This document shows, piece after piece, positions 16,989-25,582 of a stretch of 64,000 nt of DNA (position 1 is its first letter; every line of letters begins with the position of its first letter). Below the pieces are notes generated by a model. That model had not been told where the DNA came from. It ran no database searches and worked only from the letters and a program-made list of their open reading frames with translations. Both the position numbers and the translations under genes were made by a program. This stretch comes from Streptomyces sp. PsTaAH-137 (GTDB taxonomy: Bacteria; Actinomycetota; Actinomycetes; Streptomycetales; Streptomycetaceae): NCBI RefSeq assembly GCF_003259365.1, contig NZ_QLLY01000009.1, positions 125,259-189,258 of the forward strand. Reading direction: 5' to 3'.

Positions 16989-18383
16989 TCAGACGCCGCC
17001 CGGCACCACCAGCGCCAGCCACACCACGGCCGGGGCGACGACCACGACCGCCGCCCCGTAGGCCATCAGCTGCCGGAAGAACCGCTCCCGGTCCACCTCC
17101 GCGGCATTGGCGAGGACGAGCGCGCCGTTGGTCGAGAACGGGCTGACGTCGACCACCGTCGCCGAGACGGCCAGCGCCGCCACCATGCCCACCGCCCCCA
17201 CCTCGCCCGCCGCGAGGAACGGCACGGCGAGCGGGATCAGCGCGCCCATGATCCCGACCGACGAGGCGAACGCCGAGACGATCGCGCCGATGTAGCAGAG
17301 CAGCAGGGCCGCGAGCAGGGGCACGCCGATCCCGCTGACGGCGTCGCCCGCCCACGTGATCGTGCCCATCTCGTCCAGGACACCGACGTAGGTGAGCACC
17401 CCGCAGATGAGGAAGACCGTGGACCAGGAGATCTCGGCGACCGCCGTCCTGCTGGTCGCGGGCCACACGACGCTCAGGAGCACCGCGATCGTGATCGCCG
17501 TCAGGCCGACGTCGAGGTCGAAGGCGAGGGCGCAGACGACGAGTGCCACCAGCCCCGTGAGTGTGACGGCGATCGGCGCGTCCAGACGCGGAGCGACAGG
17601 CGCCGTCGCGGGCCCGGCCGTCGTGCTGGCCGTACCCGTACCCGTACCCGTACCCGTACCCGTACGCGTACCGGCAGCGGTGCCGTCGTCGACGGCGCCC
17701 CCGCCCCCGGACGTGTCCGGTGAGCCCTGCGTCGCGCCACCGGTACCGGCTGCCACGGTCCCTTCGGGAGCACGCGACGGCACACCGCCTCGCCGCCTCA
17801 GAGCCGTGTAGACGATGCCCGCGATGACCGTGTTCACGACGAGGCTGGCGAGGAACAGCGCCCCCTCGTTGCCCGGCAGGTGTTCACGGTCGACGATGCT
17901 GTTCACCGTCGAGCCGTACACGCTCGTCGGCGAGAATCCGCCCGCCTGCGCCCCGTGCACCACCATGATCCCCATCAGCAGGGGACTGATCCCGTACTGG
18001 GCGGCGAAGCCGAGGGCCAGGGGCGCCACGATGGCGACCGCCCCCGGGCTGACCGCGCCGATCGCGGTGAGCGCCGCCGTGACGGCGAACATCACCCACG
18101 GGATCAGCGCGACCCGCCCGCCCACCAGGCGCACCGAGGCGTGCACCAGCCAGTCGGTCGTACCGTTGGCGCGGGCGATCGCGAACAGATAGGTGACGCC
18201 GGCGAGCACCACGAACAGATCGCCGGGGAACCCGGCGAACACGGCATCGGCGTCGAGATCGGCGGCGAGCCCGCCGACGGCGAAGGCGGCGGCGAACGCC
18301 AGGGCGCCCATGTTGACGGAGCGCGTGGTGGCGATCACGAAGATCACCGCGAGGACGAGGACGGACAGCAGTTCCGGGGACAC
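16989..18383 (-). CDS. MatC-like dicarboxylate carrier (SLC13/IT superfamily)
   Basis: A 464-residue permease in two halves. The N-terminal half (residues 1-200) has the MatC N-terminal-domain look, with GAVSPGAVAIVAPLALGFA and MVVHGAQAGGFSPTSVYGSTVN. A second six-helix half starts near 265. Rhizobial MatC is a malonate carrier; other members carry related dicarboxylates. The halves are joined by a low-complexity cytoplasmic loop containing a run of Gly-Thr repeats coded by a DNA hexamer array. The start is GTG at 18383. No metabolic enzyme adjoins it, so the substrate is inferred from family only. Confidence 0.85.
   Translation of the reverse strand: MSPELLSVLVLAVIFVIATTRSVNMGALAFAAAFAVGGLAADLDADAVFAGFPGDLFVVLAGVTYLFAIARANGTTDWLVHASVRLVGGRVALIPWVMFAVTAALTAIGAVSPGAVAIVAPLALGFAAQYGISPLLMGIMVVHGAQAGGFSPTSVYGSTVNSIVDREHLPGNEGALFLASLVVNTVIAGIVYTALRRRGGVPSRAPEGTVAAGTGGATQGSPDTSGGGGAVDDGTAAGTRTGTGTGTGTGTASTTAGPATAPVAPRLDAPIAVTLTGLVALVVCALAFDLDVGLTAITIAVLLSVVWPATSRTAVAEISWSTVFLICGVLTYVGVLDEMGTITWAGDAVSGIGVPLLAALLLCYIGAIVSAFASSVGIMGALIPLAVPFLAAGEVGAVGMVAALAVSATVVDVSPFSTNGALVLANAAEVDRERFFRQLMAYGAAVVVVAPAVVWLALVVPGGV
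17631..17672. repeat. Seven tandem CGTACC hexamers inside the MatC-like gene
   Basis: Seven head-to-tail copies of CGTACC (the sixth reads CGTACG) encode alternating Gly and Thr in the central loop of the carrier. Because the unit is 6 bases, gain or loss of copies keeps the frame and would only change loop length. Such arrays are prone to slippage. Confidence 0.9.
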
Positions 18384-18559
18384 GGGCGACTCCAGTGGTC
18401 GAGTGGCTCAGCCAATTTCCCGACCTGTCGGCGCTCTGTCAAGATTTTTCACCGGGTCGGTTCGCGCCGCGTCCGCACGGCCGGCGGGCGTGATCGGGCG
18501 CAGACTGGACAGACGACAGGGACGGAACGCAACGGGGACCCGGAAGGAGGAGACACCGG

Positions 18560-19069
18560 ATGACCGAGTCGAGTGATGTGACGGCCATGGGTGACGAGGT
18601 GTACCAGCCGGGTGATCCGGATGCCCGGGAGGACGAGGGCATCCTCGAGGTGGAGGACACCCTCTACGACCGCGGGGTCGACCCGTACGACGAGGGCTGG
18701 TCGCCGCCGGAGCGGCCGCTGGGAGTCGAGCACAGCGGGGTCACGGCGGCCGAGCGGCTGCGCGGTGAGACCCTCGACGAGCGGCTGGCCGAGGAGAGCC
18801 CGGACCCCGTCGTCGAGGAGTACGAGGCGCTGGAGTCGGGCGACGGAGCCGGTGACGGCATCGGTGACCTGACCGGCGGCGCCGGAGAGCCGGTCGACGG
18901 CGAGGTGGGGACCGTGCGCGCGGGACGGCTCGTCGCACCCGACGAAGGCGCCCACGAGGACGCCGAGAAGGACATGGTCGCCATGGACGTGGGCTTCGGC
19001 GGTGGGGCCGCGTCGGCCGAGGAGGCCGCCATGCACCTGGTGGAGGAGGACGAGGGGACGGCCTATTGA
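18560..19069 (+). CDS. DUF5709-family acidic protein
   Basis: A 169-residue, very acidic protein with the DUF5709 features: EVYQPGDPDAREDEGILEVEDTLYDRGVDPYDEGWSPPERPLGVE near the N-terminus, then TLDERLAEESPDP and a late AEEAAMHLVE. No membrane segment or signal. The role is unknown; it is widespread in Streptomyces and I believe often linked to stress conditions. A strong GGAAGGAGGAG ribosome site precedes the ATG. Confidence 0.88.
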   Translation: MTESSDVTAMGDEVYQPGDPDAREDEGILEVEDTLYDRGVDPYDEGWSPPERPLGVEHSGVTAAERLRGETLDERLAEESPDPVVEEYEALESGDGAGDGIGDLTGGAGEPVDGEVGTVRAGRLVAPDEGAHEDAEKDMVAMDVGFGGGAASAEEAAMHLVEEDEGTAY

Positions 19070-19240
19070 TCACTGGCCGGTGTAGGCCGCCGTCAGCATC
19101 AGTGCCACCGACAGCAGAGCGGTGCACAGGGCTGTGAGGGGCGGTACGAGCGCGAGCCGGTCCGCCGCGAGCCGGCGGGCCGTGAGACCTATGCAGAGCA
19201 CGCTGACCGCCCCCAGGATCATCGCCACGTAGATGAGCAC
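19070..19240 (-). CDS. Two-helix small membrane protein
   Basis: A 56-residue protein starting at GTG 19240, which has an excellent AAGGAGG site 7 bases upstream. Two hydrophobic helices (VLIYVAMILGAVSVLCIGLT and LTALCTALLSVALMLTAAY) are joined by a basic loop ARRLAADR. It sits end to end with the DUF5709 gene, with no base between the two stops. Function unknown. Confidence 0.65.
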   Translation of the reverse strand: MLIYVAMILGAVSVLCIGLTARRLAADRLALVPPLTALCTALLSVALMLTAAYTGQ

Positions 19241-19338
19241 GAACCGTCCTCCTTGTGCGGGCCGGGATCCGGGCTCCATGATCGCGTGACGCGCGGCGCG
19301 GCGCACCCGGGCCGCGTGCGGGGGCACGGAGGGGACTT

Positions 19339-19674
19339 ATGGACGGAAACACCTGGCTCGTACTGGCGGCGGTCGTGGCCCTGGCCATGCTGGTGGCCGC
19401 CGCGGTGCTGCTCGTGCGGGTGTTCAAGGCCCGGCGGCTGCTCCTCGACGCCGGTATCCCGCTGCGCGACAAGGCCCTGTTCTGGACCGCGGTGATCTAC
19501 ACGATCTCCCCGGTCGACCTGCTGCCCGACCCCATCTACCTGGACGACATCGGCGTCCTGCTCCTCGCCCTCAAGGCCCTCCACTCCGCGGCACAGCGCG
19601 TCGGTCTGGAGAGCACGGGTCAGGAGAAGGTGGATCACGAAGGGCTCGGGCGCGAAGGTGTGGGCCGCGACTGA
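19339..19674 (+). CDS. YkvA-type DUF1232 protein
   Basis: A 111-residue protein: an N-terminal membrane helix (residues 6-27), then the DUF1232 core with its hallmark IYTISPVDLLPDPIYLDDIGVLLLALKAL, and a charged C-terminal tail. DUF1232 proteins are found across bacteria and plants; their role is not established. GGAGGGG precedes the ATG. A very strong hairpin follows the gene. Confidence 0.88.
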   Translation: MDGNTWLVLAAVVALAMLVAAAVLLVRVFKARRLLLDAGIPLRDKALFWTAVIYTISPVDLLPDPIYLDDIGVLLLALKALHSAAQRVGLESTGQEKVDHEGLGREGVGRD

Positions 19675-19694
19675 CGGGGGGCCGCAAGGAAGGA

Positions 19695-19733
19695 GTGGCG
19701 GGTGACACGGGCCCGGCCCGTGTCACCCGCCAC
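19695..19733. terminator. Bidirectional hairpin terminator
   Basis: A perfect 19-bp inverted repeat, left arm GTGGCGGGTGACACGGGCC, with a single-base loop at 19714. It lies between the ends of two convergent genes (DUF1232 and the MHS transporter, whose stop is 15 bases away). There is no T-run, as usual for Streptomyces terminators. Confidence 0.85.
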
Positions 19734-19747
19734 CTCCGCGCGCTCCG

Positions 19748-21103
19748 TCAGACCGTCGCGCCCCGCGCGTCCTCCACCGGCACGGTGGCCTCGGGCCGCT
19801 CGCCCAACCGCGGTGTCGGCACCCGGAACGTCTCGCGCGCCGTCAGCGCCGCGATCACCGGCGGCACGCACAGCGCCGCCGTGAACAGCGCCACCGCGAA
19901 CCAGTCGGCTCCGTCGGGACCGGCGATCCGCGCCGCGAACGTCACCGCGAACCCGGCGACCGCGAAGCCGATCTGCGTACCGATCGCCATCCCGGAGAGC
20001 CGGACCCTGGTCGGGAACATCTCGCCGTAGAAAGCCGGCCATACCGCGTTGGCCGCGCTGTAGACGACACCGAAGGCCAGGATCCCGAGGACGAGGGTGA
20101 GGGCGTACGAGCCCGTGGAGATCGCCCATAGATAGCCGAACATAGCCGCCATGCTGCCCGCGGCGCCGATCAGGTAGACCGGGCGCCGCCCGATCCGGTC
20201 GGCGAGCCGGGCCCAGAGCGGGATCGTGCCCAGCGCCACCACGTTCGCCAGGGCGGCCACCCACAGCATGGCCGAGCGGTCCATGCCGACCGCGTCGCTG
20301 GTCGCGTACGACAGGGCCCACACCGTGAAGATCGTGCTCACCGAGGCGACCAGCGCGCCCGCGACGACCCGCAGCAGCCCCGCCCAGTGCTCGGTGACGA
20401 GCACGACGAGCGGCAGCCGCGCGGCCTTGTCGGTCCGGGCCGCCTGCCGGGCGAACTCCGGCGGCTCCTCCAGCGTGCGCCGGATGACGTAGCCGACCAC
20501 GGCGACGACCAGGCTCAGCCAGAACGGGATCCGCCAGCCCCACGACAGGAGTTGGTCCTCCGGCAGGGCAGCCACCGGCAGGAACACCAGCGTGGCCAGG
20601 AGCTGTCCGGCCTGCGTGCCGCTCAGTGTGAAACTCGTGAAGTACGCGCGGCGGTGCTCGGGTGCGTGCTCCAGGGACATCGAGCCCGCACTGGCCTGCT
20701 CGCCGGCCGCGGAGATGCCCTGCAGCACCCGGCACAGGACCAGCAGGACGGGTGCGAGCCCGCCGACCTGGTCGCGGGTCGGCAGACAGCCGATGAGGAA
20801 CGTGGACAGGCCCATCAGGACCAGCGTGAACACCATGATCGTGCGACGCCCGAGGCGGTCGCCCACGTGTCCGAGGAAGAGGGCGCCGACGGGGCGGGCC
20901 GCGTAGGCGACACCGAAGGTGGCGAGGGAGAGCAGCGCCGCGTTCGCCGGATCGGACTCGTCGAAGAAGACCTTCGGGAAGACCAGGGCGGCGGCACTGC
21001 CGTAGATGAAGAAGTCGTAGTACTCCAGGGCGCTGCCGATCCAGGCGGCGAGAGCCGCCTTGCGTGGCTGGCCCTGCGGCGGCGGGGGTGCGGGGACGGA
21101 CAC
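19748..21103 (-). CDS. MHS-family major facilitator (shikimate/quinate-type transporter candidate)
   Basis: A 451-residue, 12-helix permease of the metabolite:H+ symporter subfamily. Diagnostic segments are WIGSALEYYDFFIYGSAAAL (helix 1), ARPVGALFLGHVGDRLGRR (the A-motif loop) and RVLQGISAAGEQASAGSMSLEHAP. Shikimate permease ShiA and dicarboxylate carriers are members. The neighbouring TetR regulator and dehydroshikimate dehydratase suggest dehydroshikimate, shikimate or quinate as cargo, which is an inference. GTG 21103 has a GAAGGAG site. Its own promoter region upstream contains an AT-rich palindrome. Confidence 0.85.
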   Translation of the reverse strand: MSVPAPPPPQGQPRKAALAAWIGSALEYYDFFIYGSAAALVFPKVFFDESDPANAALLSLATFGVAYAARPVGALFLGHVGDRLGRRTIMVFTLVLMGLSTFLIGCLPTRDQVGGLAPVLLVLCRVLQGISAAGEQASAGSMSLEHAPEHRRAYFTSFTLSGTQAGQLLATLVFLPVAALPEDQLLSWGWRIPFWLSLVVAVVGYVIRRTLEEPPEFARQAARTDKAARLPLVVLVTEHWAGLLRVVAGALVASVSTIFTVWALSYATSDAVGMDRSAMLWVAALANVVALGTIPLWARLADRIGRRPVYLIGAAGSMAAMFGYLWAISTGSYALTLVLGILAFGVVYSAANAVWPAFYGEMFPTRVRLSGMAIGTQIGFAVAGFAVTFAARIAGPDGADWFAVALFTAALCVPPVIAALTARETFRVPTPRLGERPEATVPVEDARGATV

Positions 21104-21145
21104 ACGGGCTCCTTCGGGGGACGGGAAGCACTCGGCTCGGCATCC

Positions 21146-21157
21146 GGTTAATTAACC
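21146..21157. promoter_or_regulatory. GGTTAATTAACC palindrome upstream of the MHS transporter
   Basis: A perfect 12-bp AT-rich palindrome about 43 bases before the transporter start. It is followed by a further inverted repeat CCACT...AGTGG (about 21157-21177). In a GC-rich genome this stands out as a promoter/operator, possibly for a regulator encoded elsewhere, since it differs from the site before the dehydratase gene. Confidence 0.5.
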
Positions 21158-21249
21158 CACTGGATAGTTAGTAGTGGATGGCCTGAGATGTTGCGCCGGT
21201 GTCAACGGCCTGTCAAGAGCTGTGTCGCGGCCGGTTGCCGGTGGGGCGC

Positions 21250-21903
21250 CTAACGGGCCGTGAGATAGGCGATGACCATGTCGCCGAGCATGGTCCGGTA
21301 GTGCTCGCGGCGGTCGGCGGCGGTCAGGTCGCGGCCGAACAGGGCGCCGAACGTATGCCGGTTGGAGACCCGGAAGAAGCAGAACGAACTGATCATCGCG
21401 TGCAGATCGACCGCGTCCACGTCCGCCGTGAACACGCCCTCGGCCCGGCCCGCCTCCAGGATCCGGCGGATCACGTCGATCGCGGGGGAGTTGAGCGAGC
21501 TGAGCGTCTTCGACGCGGTGATGTGCTCGGCGTCGTGGATGTTCTCGATGCTCACGAGCCGGATGAAGTCCGGGTGGGCCTCGTGGTGGTCGAAGGTCAG
21601 CTCGGCGAGCCGGCGGATCGCCGCGACCGGGTCGAGGTGCTCGACGTCCACGTCCTGCTCGGCCTCGCGGATCACCGTGTAGCTGCGCTCCAGGACCGCG
21701 GTGAACAACTGCTCCTTGCCGCCGAAGTAGTAGTAGATCATCCGCTTCGTCGTGCGGGTGCGGGCCGCGATCTCGTCGACCCGGGCACCCGTGTACCCGG
21801 CCCGGGCGAACTCCTCGGTGGCCACCGCGAGGATCTCGGCCCTGGTGCGGGCCGCGTCGCGGATGCGGCCCTCGCGCCGCGCCGGTTCTTCCGTGGTGGT
21901 CAT
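21250..21903 (-). CDS. TetR-family regulator of the dehydroshikimate module
   Basis: A 217-residue repressor. The N-terminal TetR helix-turn-helix is around residues 20-66 (AEILAVATEEFARAGYTGARVDEIAARTRTTKRMIYYYFGGKEQLFTAVLE). The C-terminal ligand domain resembles the TetR_C subfamily with FIRLVSIENIHDAEHI. It is divergent from the dehydratase gene, and a 14-bp ACGAAC-N2-GTTCGT palindrome lies between. The simplest model is repression of the divergent gene and itself, relieved by an aromatic or hydroaromatic acid. Confidence 0.92.
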   Translation of the reverse strand: MTTTEEPARREGRIRDAARTRAEILAVATEEFARAGYTGARVDEIAARTRTTKRMIYYYFGGKEQLFTAVLERSYTVIREAEQDVDVEHLDPVAAIRRLAELTFDHHEAHPDFIRLVSIENIHDAEHITASKTLSSLNSPAIDVIRRILEAGRAEGVFTADVDAVDLHAMISSFCFFRVSNRHTFGALFGRDLTAADRREHYRTMLGDMVIAYLTAR

Positions 21904-22025
21904 CAGGATCGATCCTTCGAGCGGCGGACGTGCGGTGGCCTGTGCTGGTGGTGATTGTAGAAGCCGGTTTTCCGAGCCGGTGGCGCCGACTCCCTTCCCC
22001 TGCGGCGTTCCGCTTGATATGAGTA

Positions 22026-22039
22026 ACGAACCAGTTCGT
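22026..22039. promoter_or_regulatory. TetR-type operator ACGAAC-CA-GTTCGT
   Basis: A perfect 14-bp palindrome with a 2-base centre, ACGAACCAGTTCGT, 20 bases before the GTG start of the dehydratase gene and 122 bases from the TetR start. Size and symmetry match classical TetR operators. The adjacent TetR regulator is the likely binder. Confidence 0.7.
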
Positions 22040-22059
22040 ACATTAACCGGGAGTCCGCC

Positions 22060-23865
22060 GTGCGCACCTGCATCGCCACCGTCTCGCTCAGCGGCTCGCT
22101 CACCGAGAAGCTCACGGCCGCGGCCCGCGCCGGATTCGACGGTGTCGAGATCTTCGAGAACGACCTGCTCGCCGGCCCGCTGACCCCGGAGGAGATCCGC
22201 GCCCTCTGCGCCGACCTCGGCCTGACCATCGACCTGTACCAGCCGATGCGCGACATCGAGGCGGTGCCCGACGACGTGTTCGCGCGCAACCTGCGCCGCG
22301 CCGAGCACAAGTTCCGCGTCATGCGGCGGCTCGGCGCCGACACCCTCCTCGTCTGCTCCAGCGTCTCCCCGCTCGCCCGGGACGACGACGCGCTCGCCGC
22401 GGAGCAGCTGGCGCGCCTCGCGGACCGGGCGGCCGAGTCCGGGATCCGGGTCGCCTACGAGGCGCTCGCCTGGGGCCGCCACGTCAACACGTACGACCAC
22501 GCCTGGCGCATCGTCGAGGCCGCGGACCGTCCCGCGCTCGGCACCTGCCTCGACAGTTTCCACATCCTCGCCCGCGGCGCCGGTCCCAAGGAGCTCGAAG
22601 GGATCGAGGAGATCCCCGGCGACAAGATCTTCTTCCTGCAACTGGCCGACGCGCCGCGGCTCGCGATGGACGTGCTGCAGTGGAGCCGCCACTACCGCTG
22701 CTTCCCCGGACAGGGCGACCTGGATGTCGCCGGACTGCTGCGGCACGTGCTGCGCGCGGGCTATTCCGGGCCGCTGTCCCTGGAGGTCTTCAACGACGTG
22801 TTCCGGCAGGCCGAGGCCGGGCCCGCCGCCGTCGACGCCCATCGCTCGCTGCTCACCCTGCGGGAAGCCGGGGGAGAGGGGAACCTGCCCGCGCCCGTCG
22901 TCCCCACCGGCGTCGCCTTCGCCGAACTCGTCACCCCCGACATCGCCCCCGCCACGGAACTGCTCACCGCCCTCGGCTTCACCCGCACCGGCCGCCACCG
23001 CGGCAAGCCCGTCGACCTGTGGGAGCAGGGCGAGGCCCGCATCCTGCTCAACACCGGGCCCGCCGCCCGCCGCGACGGCACCGTCGTCGCCGCCGTCGGC
23101 CTGGAGAGCCCCGACCCGGCCGGCGCCGCCCGGCGCGCCGAGGCGCTGCTCGCCCCGGTCCTGCCACGCCGCCGCGCCACCGGCGACGTCCTGCTCGACG
23201 CCGTCGCCGCGCCCGACGGCACCGAACTCTTCTTCTGCGCCACCGGCCGGCCCGAACTCCCCGACTGGAAGGCGGACTTCGCGCCCACCGGTGAGCAGCC
23301 CGCGACCGACGACGTGCTCCGCGTCGACCACCTCGCGCTCACCCAGCCCTGGCACCAGTTCGACGAGGCCTCGCTCTTCCACCGCGCGGTCCTCGGCCTC
23401 GACGCCCGGGCCAGTGTCGACGTCGCCGACCCGTACGGACTGCTGCGCAGCCGTGCCTTCTCCACCGCCGACGGCACCGTCCGGTTCGCCCTCGGCGTCG
23501 GCCCGGGCCCCGCCGACGACCGCGACCGGGCCCAGCACATCGCCCTCGCCACCGACGACGTGGTCACCGCCGCCCGCCGCTTCCGTGCCGCCGGCGGCCG
23601 GATCCTCGCCGTGCCCGGCAACTACTACGACGACCTCGCGGCCCGCCACGAGTTCGCCCCCGGCGAGCTGGAGACCTACCGGGAACTCGGCATCCTCTAC
23701 GACGAGGACGACCACGGCACCTTCCGGCACTGCTACACCCGTACCCTCGGCCGGGTCTTCTTCGAACTCGTCCAGCGCGACGGCGGCTACCGCGGGTACG
23801 GCGCGCAGAACACCCCGGTGCGGCTCGCCGCGCAGCACGACTCGGGCGGGGTGGCCGGACGCTGA
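22060..23865 (+). CDS. 3-dehydroshikimate dehydratase, two-domain (QsuB/QuiC-like)
   Basis: A 601-residue fusion. Residues 1-270 form a sugar-isomerase-like TIM barrel with the metal ligands of 3-dehydroshikimate dehydratases in place: Glu134 (VAYEAL), Asp165 (CLDSFH), Gln194 (FFLQLAD) and Glu242 (LSLEVFND), plus His168. Residues about 285-595 are a 4-hydroxyphenylpyruvate-dioxygenase-like VOC pair ending GRVFFELVQRDGGYRGYG. Known homologues convert dehydroshikimate to protocatechuate through the barrel, while the VOC half has no proven dioxygenase role there. GTG start 9 bases after a CGGGAG site. Divergent from its presumed TetR repressor. Confidence 0.9.
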   Translation: MRTCIATVSLSGSLTEKLTAAARAGFDGVEIFENDLLAGPLTPEEIRALCADLGLTIDLYQPMRDIEAVPDDVFARNLRRAEHKFRVMRRLGADTLLVCSSVSPLARDDDALAAEQLARLADRAAESGIRVAYEALAWGRHVNTYDHAWRIVEAADRPALGTCLDSFHILARGAGPKELEGIEEIPGDKIFFLQLADAPRLAMDVLQWSRHYRCFPGQGDLDVAGLLRHVLRAGYSGPLSLEVFNDVFRQAEAGPAAVDAHRSLLTLREAGGEGNLPAPVVPTGVAFAELVTPDIAPATELLTALGFTRTGRHRGKPVDLWEQGEARILLNTGPAARRDGTVVAAVGLESPDPAGAARRAEALLAPVLPRRRATGDVLLDAVAAPDGTELFFCATGRPELPDWKADFAPTGEQPATDDVLRVDHLALTQPWHQFDEASLFHRAVLGLDARASVDVADPYGLLRSRAFSTADGTVRFALGVGPGPADDRDRAQHIALATDDVVTAARRFRAAGGRILAVPGNYYDDLAARHEFAPGELETYRELGILYDEDDHGTFRHCYTRTLGRVFFELVQRDGGYRGYGAQNTPVRLAAQHDSGGVAGR

Positions 23866-23943
23866 CGGAGCGTCACGTCAGGTCACGGATTTGCCTCTAT
23901 CTCATCCGTTCCCAAGAAACCCCGCATACGCTCAAGGCGCGAC

Positions 23944-25044
23944 ATGTCCGAACGCCGACGGGCCGTCCTGACGGGGAGTGCGATGACGAAGGCGAAGTTC
24001 CCGGCCGGCCGGGCCCTCGCCGTCCTGCCGTACGCGGTGATGGGCGTGGTGGTGATCACCGAGTTCGTGACGCCCACCGGGTTCGGGCTGCTGTCCCTCA
24101 TGGCGCTCGGCCCCGCCTTCGCGGGACTGAGCGGCGGCAAGCGCCGCACCGCGCGGATCGGGGCCTTCGCCGTCCTGCTGTGCGTCGTGCTCGCCGCGTC
24201 CGACGGGACCCTCGGCAAGCGCCGCGTCTACATCGCCTCCATCAGCGTCGCCGGAGTCACCGCGGCCGCCCTCGGCGCGGTCGTGATGCGCGAGCGCCGC
24301 GACGCCGAACTCGCCAGCGTCCGCTCCATCGCCGAGGTCGCCCAGCGCGTCCTGCTGCGGCCGGTCCCGCGCGTCGCCGGTGCCCTGCGCGTCGCCGTCT
24401 CCTACACGTCGGCCGTCGCACAGGCGCGCATCGGCGGCGATCTGTACGAGGTCGTGGTCGCCCCCGGCGGCACCCGCGTCATCATCGGCGACGTCCAGGG
24501 CAAGGGCCTGGAGGCCGTCGAGACCGCCGCGCTGGTCCTCGGCGCGTTCCGCGAGGCCGCCCACGACGAGGCCGAACTGGCCGGACTCGGCAAGCGCCTG
24601 GAGCGCGCCCTGGAGCGGGAACTGCTGGGGGAGCGGTTCGTCAGCGCCCTGCTCGTCGAGGTGGCCGCGGGCGACCGCGAGGCGACGTTCCTCAACTTCG
24701 GGCACCCGGCCCCGCTGCTCGCCCGCGCCGACGGCACCACCGAGTTCCCCGAACCGCCGCACTTCGCCCTGCCCCTCGGCCTCGGCGTGCACGGCGGCGA
24801 CGAGCCCGTACCGTACGCCGTCCCGTTCGCCCCCGGCGACCAACTGCTCCTCTACACGGACGGGGTGAGCGAGGCCCGCGACGGGGACGGCACGTTCTAT
24901 CCGCTGGAGGACCGGGTCTCCTTCCTCAAGGACACCGACCCCCAGGCCGCCCTGGAGCGGCTGCGCACCGATCTCGTCGAGCACGCGGCGGGCCCGCTGC
25001 ACGACGACGCGGCCATGCTGCTGCTGCGCCACCGCGAGGACTGA
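23944..25044 (+). CDS. Membrane-anchored PP2C/SpoIIE-type phosphatase
   Basis: A 366-residue protein: four hydrophobic segments in residues about 20-110, then a SpoIIE/PP2C serine/threonine phosphatase domain (about 135-365). It has the metal-site motifs IGGDLYEVV, IGDVQGKGLEAVE, LLYTDGVSEARD and LHDDAAMLLL. Such Streptomyces proteins usually act on anti-sigma-factor antagonists, though no kinase or antagonist is encoded beside it. An alternative start at 23983 (MTKAKFPAG) would drop 13 residues. Confidence 0.88.
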   Translation: MSERRRAVLTGSAMTKAKFPAGRALAVLPYAVMGVVVITEFVTPTGFGLLSLMALGPAFAGLSGGKRRTARIGAFAVLLCVVLAASDGTLGKRRVYIASISVAGVTAAALGAVVMRERRDAELASVRSIAEVAQRVLLRPVPRVAGALRVAVSYTSAVAQARIGGDLYEVVVAPGGTRVIIGDVQGKGLEAVETAALVLGAFREAAHDEAELAGLGKRLERALERELLGERFVSALLVEVAAGDREATFLNFGHPAPLLARADGTTEFPEPPHFALPLGLGVHGGDEPVPYAVPFAPGDQLLLYTDGVSEARDGDGTFYPLEDRVSFLKDTDPQAALERLRTDLVEHAAGPLHDDAAMLLLRHRED

Positions 25045-25145
25045 GCCGCCGCCAGGGGAGTGACGCGCGCGGACGAGCCTCCAGACGTCCGGAAGGTCGC
25101 GATCCACAATGGTGCGTTCGACCCCTTCTCCCACTGGAGTGCGCC

Positions 25146-25556
25146 GTGTCCGCCCAGCAGAAGCCGTACGCAGGCCAGAACATCGAGGTCACCTTCGAAC
25201 CGGGCCGCTGCCTGCACGCCGCCGAGTGCGTCGGCGGTCTCCCGGAGGTCTTCGACACCTCCCGCCGCCCCTGGATTCTGCCGGACGCGGCGGACGCCCC
25301 GCAGGTGGCGGAGGTCGTCCGCCGCTGCCCGTCGGGCGCGCTCACCTACCGCCTCGCCGACGGCACCGCGGAGGAGCCGCAACGGCCGACGAGCATCGCC
25401 AGGACCGCGTCCGGCCAGCTCGCCGTGCGCGGGGACCTGGAGACGCGGACAGGCGCGGGTCCCCGGCGGGAGACCCGCGCCCTGCTCTGCGCGTGCGGCG
25501 CGAGCGCTCATCAGCCGTACTGCGATCACTCAGGTCCCTGCGGCGGGGAAGGCTGA
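25146..25556 (+). CDS. Iron-sulfur protein: YjdI-like 4Fe-4S domain plus variant CDGSH domain
   Basis: A 136-residue protein. The first half is a mono-cluster (4Fe-4S) YjdI/Fer4_19-type domain with FEPGRCLHAAECVGGLPEVF and VVRRCPSGAL. The C-terminus is a CDGSH-like zinc-finger-type iron-sulfur motif, CACGASAHQPYCDHSG. In it the usual C-D-G-S-H is written C-D-H-S-G, so the ligand His is two residues early. Start GTG 25146 follows the upstream phosphatase by 101 bases, in a region with little signal. It probably acts in electron transfer or cluster handling; details unknown. Confidence 0.82.
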   Translation: MSAQQKPYAGQNIEVTFEPGRCLHAAECVGGLPEVFDTSRRPWILPDAADAPQVAEVVRRCPSGALTYRLADGTAEEPQRPTSIARTASGQLAVRGDLETRTGAGPRRETRALLCACGASAHQPYCDHSGPCGGEG

Positions 25557-25582
25557 GGGCGGACGACGACCGGCGCCGCCGC

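Noticed and set aside
17501..17785. A frame with Arg-Val repeats across the hexamer array
   Set aside because: It is an alternative-frame reading of the MatC-like gene's repeat, without start signals.
22008..22060. Start of the dehydratase upstream of GTG 22060
   Set aside because: The palindromic operator and promoter occupy this region and the family N-terminus begins at MRTCIATVSL.
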